From the NCBI GenBank assembly GCA_946885335.1, contig CAMPGG010000045.1:1-16077 (forward strand): a DNA stretch of 16,077 nt. The letters run 5' to 3'. The translations under genes and the position numbers were made by a program. Below are positions 6,171 to 12,722 of this stretch, one piece after another. Source of the DNA: an uncultured Chitinophagaceae bacterium (lineage in GTDB: Bacteria; Bacteroidota; Bacteroidia; Chitinophagales; Chitinophagaceae). Below the pieces are notes generated by a model, which was not told the origin of the DNA, ran no database searches, and saw only the letters and a list, made by a program, of their open reading frames with translations. Numbering within the stretch: the stretch's first letter is position 1; each line of letters starts with the position of its first letter.

Positions 6171-7805
6171 CTATGCAGGCTGCATATATAGTTCTTCTCT
6201 TAGCTGGTGAACCCTTTCATCTTCCAGGTATTCATCAAAACTCATTAAACGATCGATAGTGCCATTTGGTGTGATTTCAATAACCCGGTTGGCCACAGAT
6301 TGCATGAATGTGTGGTCATGACTGGATAATAATACAACTCCATTAAAATTAGCCGCACTTTCGTTGAATGACTGGATACTTTCCAGGTCCAGGTGATTGG
6401 TCGGTTGATCCAGGATAATCAGGTTTGGATTTTGTAACATCATCCGGCTGATCATACATCTTACTTTTTCACCCCCGCTTAATACACTTGTTTTCTTAAA
6501 ACAATCATCGCCACTGAATAACATCTTGCCTAAAAATCCTCTTAAGAATGGTTCATCAACATCCGTGATATATTCGGGTACCCATTGACGTAACCAATCC
6601 ATCAGGTTTAAGTTTTCTTTAAAAAACTTATCATTTTCTACAGGCAGGTAGGCGGTAGTAACCGTTGTACCCCATTCATAATGTCCTTTATCGGCTTTTG
6701 ATTCTCCGTTGATCACTTCAAAAAATGATGTAACTGCTAAAGGGTCCCTGCTGTAAAAAGCTATTTTATCACCCTTATTAACCGTAAATGTTACATTATT
6801 GAAAAGCATCCTTCCATCCACGGATTTGCTCAATTTTTCAACATTCAGAATCTGGTTACCCACTTCGCGTTGTTGTTGAAAAATAATACCCGGGTATTTA
6901 CGGTTGCTGGGTTCAATACTTTCAATAGTTAATTTTTCAAGTGCTTTTTTACGGGCTGTTGCCTGCCGGCTTTTTGAAGCGTTTGCGCTGAATCGTGCAA
7001 TGAAGTCGATCAAAGCCTGGCGCTTATCTTCTGTTTTCTTATTCTTGTCCGTTAACTGGCGGGCCATTAACTGGGATGACTCGTACCAGAAAGTATAGTT
7101 ACCACTGAATATTTTTATTTTGGCACGATCCACATCGGCCACATGCGTACAAACAGTATCTAAAAAGTGCCTGTCGTGGCTCACAACTAAAACGATATTT
7201 TCATAATCAGCTAAAAAGTTTTCCAGCCAGCCGATTGTTTCAATGTCTAATCCGTTAGTAGGTTCATCCAATAAAAGAATGTCCGGATTACCAAATAATG
7301 CCTGGGCCAGCAATACCCTTACTTTTAAGTTTGAAGGAATGTCTTTCATCAGTGACTGGTGAAAGTTTTCAGAAACACCCAGGTCATTTAAAAGCGTTCC
7401 AGCATTACTTTCCGCTTCGTATCCACCCAATTCACCAAATTCGCCTTCCAGTTCAGCCGCTTTCATGCCATCATCTTCCGTAAAATCTTCTTTAGCATAA
7501 ATTTTTTCCCGATCATGCATTACCTGCCAAAGCTTTGTATGCCCCATCATCACCGTATTTAACACGGAATATTCATCAAACTGGAACTGGTTTTGTTTTA
7601 AAACCGCCATCCGTTCACCTGGCGTAATTTCAACCTGCCCTTTATTAGGCTCAATTTCCCCACTCACAATTTTTAAAAAAGTTGATTTGCCTGCCCCGTT
7701 GGCGCCAATTACACCATAACAATTGCCTTTAACAAAATTCAAACTCACTTCGTCAAAGAGTACTCGTTTACCAAAAGAAAGCGTTACGTTTTTTACACTG
7801 ATCAT
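6171..7805 (-). CDS. ABC-F family ATPase (YbiT-like) with a degenerate second ATP site
   Basis: A 544-residue soluble protein with two ABC domains, joined by a charged helical linker around residues 240-300, and no membrane segments. This is the layout of ABC-F ribosome-associated factors, and it most resembles YbiT. Domain 1 has Walker A GANGAGKS (34-41), Walker B with DEPTNGLD (D180, E181) and switch H210. Its signature is degenerate: IPSNLK at 156-161 instead of LSGGxK. Domain 2 has a good signature LSGGEK (442-447) and switch H496. Its Walker A is replaced by SRDPLAVTS (352-360), without the Lys, and its Walker B reads LDQPTNHLD, with Gln467 where the catalytic Glu should be. One composite site is therefore intact and the other should not hydrolyse ATP. 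I used the ATG at 7805. The frame extends to a TTG at 7835 that overlaps the promoter box. Confidence 0.93.
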   Translation of the reverse strand: MISVKNVTLSFGKRVLFDEVSLNFVKGNCYGVIGANGAGKSTFLKIVSGEIEPNKGQVEITPGERMAVLKQNQFQFDEYSVLNTVMMGHTKLWQVMHDREKIYAKEDFTEDDGMKAAELEGEFGELGGYEAESNAGTLLNDLGVSENFHQSLMKDIPSNLKVRVLLAQALFGNPDILLLDEPTNGLDIETIGWLENFLADYENIVLVVSHDRHFLDTVCTHVADVDRAKIKIFSGNYTFWYESSQLMARQLTDKNKKTEDKRQALIDFIARFSANASKSRQATARKKALEKLTIESIEPSNRKYPGIIFQQQREVGNQILNVEKLSKSVDGRMLFNNVTFTVNKGDKIAFYSRDPLAVTSFFEVINGESKADKGHYEWGTTVTTAYLPVENDKFFKENLNLMDWLRQWVPEYITDVDEPFLRGFLGKMLFSGDDCFKKTSVLSGGEKVRCMISRMMLQNPNLIILDQPTNHLDLESIQSFNESAANFNGVVLLSSHDHTFMQSVANRVIEITPNGTIDRLMSFDEYLEDERVHQLREELYMQPA

Positions 7806-7832
7806 AGCTGGATGCTCATTTTTTTGAAGCGG

Positions 7833-7840
7833 CAAAGGTA
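7833..7840 (-). promoter_or_regulatory. Bacteroidota -7 promoter box (TACCTTTG) for the ABC-F gene
   Basis: On the minus strand TACCTTTG matches TAnnTTTG exactly, 27 bases before the ABC-F ATG. It covers the alternative TTG start, which supports the ATG at 7805 as the true start. A clear -33 TTG is not visible. Confidence 0.55.
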
Positions 7841-7942
7841 CAAAGAAAGGGTCGATTTACCTTGCCTAAATGCTTAAGTGAATGTTATATAATTTCACAA
7901 CAAAACTGATCCAACAAGTGGGATAGCGTTAATAATTGGACC

Positions 7943-7980
7943 TTTTAAAGGGTATTCATCATTTTATTACCCCTTTAAAA
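7943..7980. repeat. Inverted repeat in the divergent region between ABC-F and the envelope cluster
   Basis: TTTTAAAGGGTA (7943-7954) pairs with TACCCCTTTAAAA (7968-7980), giving 12 pairs with a single bulged C and a 13-base AT-rich loop. No gene ends here, because the flanking genes diverge, so it is unlikely to be a simple terminator. It lies about 90 bases before the first gene of the plus-strand cluster, where a regulator site or a leader hairpin could sit. The rest of the 265-bp region is AT-rich, with no other clear element beyond the promoter candidates. Confidence 0.6.
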
Positions 7981-7997
7981 ACATTTTATATATATAT

Positions 7998-8005
7998 TGC
8001 TTTTG
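7998..8005 (+). promoter_or_regulatory. Possible -7 box (TGCTTTTG) for the envelope cluster
   Basis: TGCTTTTG differs from TAnnTTTG at one fixed position and follows an AT-only stretch (7984-7998), 65 bases before the first ATG of the cluster. No -33 TTG is visible at the expected distance, so this is a weak call. Confidence 0.3.
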
Positions 8006-8070
8006 TAAAGATTCACAATAACAGACTGATCATACACGCTAACCTGGCCCAAAACAACCTTGCTTATTAA

Positions 8071-8793
8071 ATGAAATCTATCAGATTCGGAATCATCCTG
8101 GCTTTTTGCTTGCTTCACTTTTTATATTCCACCGGGCAAACTTCTATAAAAACTTCTACTGCAAAAACGGACAGTGTTATCAATATTTATTTTTCAAAAC
8201 AAAAGAAAGAACTGGCTATTTATAATGGCAGACTTTTTCGTGGACACGAATATGGTATTGAAGGTCACGGGTTTTATTTTACCAGCGATTGGCAAACGGG
8301 CAATATTCAATATGATGGAATCTGGTATAATGATTTGCCTATGCGATATGATATTTATAAAAATGAAGTGATGGTGAATCATCCTAATAACATTCCCATC
8401 ATTTTATTTGGTGAACGGGTTCAGCAGTTTCATTTTGCCGGCTTCCATTTTTACCGGTTAAAAACGGGTATTAAAAATGAACCTATCGCGGATATTTATC
8501 AATTATTGGCTGATGGTAAAATAAAATTGCTTTCCAGGAGATCAAAAATTATTGAAGAAAACCTGGAAAATAAAAAAGTGGAAAAAAAATTCATCGAGCA
8601 GGATAAATTTTTTTTGGTTAAAGATGGAATCTATCATTCGATTCGCAATCAAAAATCCTTACTAAACCTGTTAAGTGACCGGCGACAGGAAATTTTAAAA
8701 GACCTGCGAAAAAATAATATCCGTTTTAAAAAGGACCGGGAAAGGGCCATCATCCACATTGCTGACTTCTATAATCAATACCATAAAAAATAA
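8071..8793 (+). CDS. Secreted protein of unknown function, first gene of envelope cluster
   Basis: A 240-residue protein with a clear Sec signal peptide (about the first 22 residues, ending LYSTGQ) and no lipobox, so it should be soluble in the periplasm or outside. The mature part starts with a beta-rich region rich in Tyr, Phe and Gly (IYNGRLFRGHEYGIEGHGFY, then GNIQYDGIWYNDLPMRYDIY). It ends in a strongly basic, probably helical tail from about residue 165. As far as I recall, similar proteins occur next to TonB-dependent receptors in Bacteroidota, but I know of no assigned function. Its TAA stop shares its last base with the ATG of the receptor gene (TAATG), a strong sign of translational coupling. 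It may assist assembly or ligand handling of that receptor. This is inference. Confidence 0.82.
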   Translation: MKSIRFGIILAFCLLHFLYSTGQTSIKTSTAKTDSVINIYFSKQKKELAIYNGRLFRGHEYGIEGHGFYFTSDWQTGNIQYDGIWYNDLPMRYDIYKNEVMVNHPNNIPIILFGERVQQFHFAGFHFYRLKTGIKNEPIADIYQLLADGKIKLLSRRSKIIEENLENKKVEKKFIEQDKFFLVKDGIYHSIRNQKSLLNLLSDRRQEILKDLRKNNIRFKKDRERAIIHIADFYNQYHKK

Positions 8794-11555
8794 TGAAAAA
8801 AGCTTTTTCGCTTTTTGTTGTAATAATCGCCTGTTTCAATATGAACCTGCTGGCGCAGGATGCCAGGGATATTAAAGTAACCGGGAGTTTTGAACAAGTT
8901 TCGCTGCTTAGTTTTTTTCAGCAATTGGAAACGCAATGCTCCTGTATTTTTTTGTATGATGAAAAGCAACTTGATTCAATAAACGTTTCACTGGTTGTTC
9001 AAAATGAATCTTTGCAGGATGTGGTTGAAAAAGCATTGAAAAATACAGACCTCCAATTCTCTATTGACCATCAGAACCGGGTGTACATTACCAAAGGCAT
9101 CAAAGTGATTACAAAGTTACCAGTTGGCTTTTTTTCAACCCAGGATAAAAATGATGAAATAGTTTCGGATAGCCTGGTTGATTATGGGCTTGATTTAAAA
9201 AAAGCAAGAAGTGTAACATCTGAAAATAAATTGTACGAGATAGGCACTAAAACAAATACACCTAAAGGAGGAGCAATTTTAACCGGTTATATTCGAAACG
9301 CTAAAACCGGCGAAGCTTTGGTTAACACTTCTGTATTTATCGATAATGAACATTACACATTGACAGATGCCTATGGCTACTATTCACTCACAGTTCCTGC
9401 TGGTCAGCATAGTTTAAATATCCTTGCAATAGGAATGAAAGATACGCGGCTACAGGTTGCCGTTTACAGTGACGGAAAACTGGATATCGATGTACTTGAA
9501 CAGGTTACTACTTTAAAAGAAGTAATTGTTTCTTCCAGGAAAACAATTAATGTTAACCGCGTTCAAATGGGTGTTGAAAAATTGAATATTGAAAGCATTA
9601 AAAGAATGCCTTCCTTATTTGGTGAAGCTGATTTGTTAAGAGTAATAACCAGTTTGCCGGGTATTAAAACAGTTGGCGAAGCAAGTACCGGTTTCAATGT
9701 TCGTGGCGGATCTGCAGATCAGAACCTGATCCTGTTCAATGATGCAACCATATTTAATCCTTCTCATTTTTTTGGAATGTTTTCTGCTTTCAATCCTGAA
9801 ATAGTTAAAGAAGTTGAATTATATAAAGCAAGCATTCCCGCCCGGTTTGGAGGCCGGCTGGCTTCTGTTCTGGATATCAGCAGCAGGGATGGTAATAGTA
9901 AAAATTTTACCGGTTCTGCCGGAATTGGTTTTATAACTACCCGCATCAATTTGGAAGGCCCAATAGCTAAAGACCGTACTTCATTTATTTTTGGTGGTCG
10001 CACAACTTATGCAAACTGGTTGTTAGGATTGTTGCCCAATGAATATAAAAACAGCCGTGCATCATTCCAGGATGTAAACCTGGGTATTACACACCGGTTT
10101 GACAGTACAAACAATATTTATTTCTCCGGCTATTTAAGCAATGACCGGTTTGCGCTGAACAGCGATACTACTTATGGTTATACAAACCGCAATCTTACAC
10201 TAAAATGGAAAAAGCGTTTTAACAGCCGGTTAAGCGGTGTATTTATTGCCGGCGTGGACGAATATCAATACCGGGTGGTCAGTGATAGTAATGTGGTTAA
10301 TGCTTTTAAATTAAATTTTGATATCCGGCAAATTCATTCAAAAGCTGATTTTGTTTATTACAAAAACCAGCAACACACATTTGATTTTGGCGTAAGTGCG
10401 CAATTATACAAATTGAATCCAGGTTCATTTAAACCATTTAGCAATGAATCACTGGTCATTGCAGATGTTGTTGATGCTGAACAGGCATTAGAGAATGGAC
10501 TATATTTTACACACCGGTATACGCCAAATAATCAATTATCCATCAGTACAGGTGTTCGCTATTCATTGTATAATTATTTGGGCAAACAAGTTGTAAACTA
10601 TTATGCAGCTGGCATGCCTCATACGGAGGCTAATTTGGTTGAATCCAAATCGTTCACGAAAGGAAAGTTTATTAATCATTATAAAGCTCCCGAGGTTAGA
10701 TTTTCTGCCCGGTATGCGTTTACCCCAAGTTTTTCAATTAAAGCAGGTTATAATACACAGCGCCAGTATTTACACATGTTGTCCAATACAACCGCTATAG
10801 CACCCACCGATATTTGGAAGTTAAGTGATCCAAATATTCAACCACAAATGGGCGACCAAATTTCTCTTGGATTTTATAAAAATTTAAAATCGAATACAAT
10901 TGAAACTTCTGTAGAAGTGTATTACAAAAGAATCAATAATTACCTGGATTATAAACCGGGAGCATCATTGATTTTGAATCATGATATTGAAAGGGAAGTA
11001 ATCAATACGGATGGAAAAGCTTATGGTGTGGAAGTATTACTTAAGAAACCGGGTGGTAAATTAAACGGTTGGATCAGTTATACATATTCAAGAATATTAT
11101 TGCAATCCAATGATCCTGACCTTGGTGTTTTAGTTAATAATGGTGATTTTTATCCTGCTAATTATGATAAACCACACGATGTAACTTTTACAGGAAATTT
11201 TCGGGTTAACCACCGCTTTAGTGTTTCATTAAATTCAACTTATAGTACGGGTCGGCCAATCACTTATCCCATCGGGCGTTATTATTATGCAGGCTCTCAA
11301 AGGGTTTTATATTCTGATAGAAATGCCAATCGAATCCCGGATTATTATCGCACAGATTTATCAATGAATATAGATGGCAATCATAAAGTAAATCAGAAAA
11401 CACATAATTCATGGACGATTGGTGTATATAATATGCTGGGAAGAAGAAATCCTTATTCAGTTTATTTTATTTCAGAAGGCAGCAGGGTTAAAGGTTACAA
11501 GCTTTCCATTTTCGGCAGTGCTATTCCATTTATCAATTTTAATATTCGCTTTTAA
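8793..11555 (+). CDS. TonB-dependent outer-membrane receptor with STN and carboxypeptidase-regulatory domains
   Basis: A 920-residue outer-membrane active transporter. Segments in order: signal peptide (1-22), an STN-type domain (about 28-101, from DIKVTGSFEQVSL to QNRVYITKG), a linker, a CarboxypepD_reg-like beta-sandwich (about 163-235, LTGYIRNAKTGEAL...LTDAYGYYSL), a TonB-box-like stretch LKEVIVSS (241-248), a plug (about 265-368, with FNVRGGSADQNLILFN and ARFGGRLASVLDIS), and a beta-barrel ending in FINFNIRF with a C-terminal Phe, as expected for BAM insertion. It resembles DUF4249-associated receptors more than SusC. STN domains usually signal to an anti-sigma factor, but no FecI/FecR-like gene is in the window. 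It is coupled by one-base overlaps to the genes on both sides. The imported ligand cannot be read from the sequence. Confidence 0.93.
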   Translation: MKKAFSLFVVIIACFNMNLLAQDARDIKVTGSFEQVSLLSFFQQLETQCSCIFLYDEKQLDSINVSLVVQNESLQDVVEKALKNTDLQFSIDHQNRVYITKGIKVITKLPVGFFSTQDKNDEIVSDSLVDYGLDLKKARSVTSENKLYEIGTKTNTPKGGAILTGYIRNAKTGEALVNTSVFIDNEHYTLTDAYGYYSLTVPAGQHSLNILAIGMKDTRLQVAVYSDGKLDIDVLEQVTTLKEVIVSSRKTINVNRVQMGVEKLNIESIKRMPSLFGEADLLRVITSLPGIKTVGEASTGFNVRGGSADQNLILFNDATIFNPSHFFGMFSAFNPEIVKEVELYKASIPARFGGRLASVLDISSRDGNSKNFTGSAGIGFITTRINLEGPIAKDRTSFIFGGRTTYANWLLGLLPNEYKNSRASFQDVNLGITHRFDSTNNIYFSGYLSNDRFALNSDTTYGYTNRNLTLKWKKRFNSRLSGVFIAGVDEYQYRVVSDSNVVNAFKLNFDIRQIHSKADFVYYKNQQHTFDFGVSAQLYKLNPGSFKPFSNESLVIADVVDAEQALENGLYFTHRYTPNNQLSISTGVRYSLYNYLGKQVVNYYAAGMPHTEANLVESKSFTKGKFINHYKAPEVRFSARYAFTPSFSIKAGYNTQRQYLHMLSNTTAIAPTDIWKLSDPNIQPQMGDQISLGFYKNLKSNTIETSVEVYYKRINNYLDYKPGASLILNHDIEREVINTDGKAYGVEVLLKKPGGKLNGWISYTYSRILLQSNDPDLGVLVNNGDFYPANYDKPHDVTFTGNFRVNHRFSVSLNSTYSTGRPITYPIGRYYYAGSQRVLYSDRNANRIPDYYRTDLSMNIDGNHKVNQKTHNSWTIGVYNMLGRRNPYSVYFISEGSRVKGYKLSIFGSAIPFINFNIRF

Positions 11556-12688
11556 TGATAAGGTTAAATCTTTTATTATGCTGTATTGTGGTCATGGTAC
11601 TGGCATCCTGTCGCGAGGAATTTGATCCACCCACAAAATCTTCTGCAGAAAATTTTTTGGTAGTGGAAGGTGTATTGAATGTGGGTGGACCAACAACCAT
11701 CAGGATCACCAGGTCTTTCAGGTTAGAGGATAGTGCCAGGCTACGGGGTGAACGAAATGCAAACGTTTCAGTGGAAGGAAAAGATAATACCATTCAATTG
11801 TTATCAATGACAGGTGATGGAATTTATACCTCACCAAATTTAAATCTTGTAATAAACAATGAATACAGGTTGCGCATTCAAACAAACAATGGGAAGGAAT
11901 ATTTATCTGATTATGTGATAGCAAGACAAACACCACCTATTGATAGTATAGGCTGGGAGAAAAATAATGATGGTGTGCAGATCTATGTTAACACAAGTGA
12001 TCCTTCAAATAATACCAGGTATTATAAATGGGATTTTGATGAAACATGGGAGATCAATTCATATTATCAATCCTTATACAAATATCAAAATGGAGTAGTA
12101 TCGCCCAGGTCCGCTGCAGAAGACGTATATATATGTTGGAAGAATGCAGTAAACAGCAGTATTAAAATTGGAACATCAACCCGTTTGCAATCAGATGTGA
12201 TATCTAAGGCTCCACTTGTTTTTACTCCTAATGGTAATGACAAATTTTCCGTCAGGTATAGTATTATGGTTCGTCAATATGCCCTGGATAAAAAGGCTTA
12301 CGAGTTTTATGAGTTGATGAAAACAAATACAGAATCACTGGGAACTATATTCGATCCACAGCCTACAGAGATCACCGGAAATATTCGCTGTGTAACAGAT
12401 GCAACAGAACCGGTAATCGGATTTATAACTGCATCAACCATTAGTGAAAAAAGAATTTTTATTAGCAGGTCACAATTGGGAGGATGGGATTTTTATCAAT
12501 ACTGTGAGTCAGTTTTAGTTGCCAATCACCCGGATAGTATTGAATTATATTTTGAGAATGGAGGGTTTGAACCATATGGTTCAGACGAATTGCCAATAGG
12601 AATCATAACGGGCTATTTCAGCTCTTTCCCTCCATGTGTTGATTGTGTTAAAAGAGGCGGATCAACCGTAAGGCCCGCATTCTGGTAA
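11555..12688 (+). CDS. DUF4249 outer-membrane lipoprotein, receptor partner
   Basis: A 377-residue lipoprotein with lipobox LASC (Cys19). The residues after the Cys, REEF, are acidic and resemble the Bacteroidota lipoprotein export signal, which would place it on the cell surface. Family features are the N-terminal FLVVEGVLNVGGPTTIRITRS beta-sandwich region (about 34-54) and a C-terminal CVDCVKRGGSTVRPAFW tail with a paired Cys motif. DUF4249 genes typically follow a TonB-dependent receptor of the type found here, so it probably acts as its accessory, by analogy to SusD with SusC, although the folds differ. Its ATG overlaps the receptor stop codon by one base. The MG2 protein gene follows after 34 bases. 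No enzymatic motif is apparent. Confidence 0.9.
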   Translation: MIRLNLLLCCIVVMVLASCREEFDPPTKSSAENFLVVEGVLNVGGPTTIRITRSFRLEDSARLRGERNANVSVEGKDNTIQLLSMTGDGIYTSPNLNLVINNEYRLRIQTNNGKEYLSDYVIARQTPPIDSIGWEKNNDGVQIYVNTSDPSNNTRYYKWDFDETWEINSYYQSLYKYQNGVVSPRSAAEDVYICWKNAVNSSIKIGTSTRLQSDVISKAPLVFTPNGNDKFSVRYSIMVRQYALDKKAYEFYELMKTNTESLGTIFDPQPTEITGNIRCVTDATEPVIGFITASTISEKRIFISRSQLGGWDFYQYCESVLVANHPDSIELYFENGGFEPYGSDELPIGIITGYFSSFPPCVDCVKRGGSTVRPAFW

Positions 12689-12722
12689 TTAAAAATTGAT
12701 TGAAAATTTACTCATTAACTAT

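Noticed and set aside
7878..7898. Short inverted repeat GTGAA...TTCAC in the divergent region
   Set aside because: A five-base stem in AT-rich DNA is expected by chance, unlike the longer repeat at 7943-7980.
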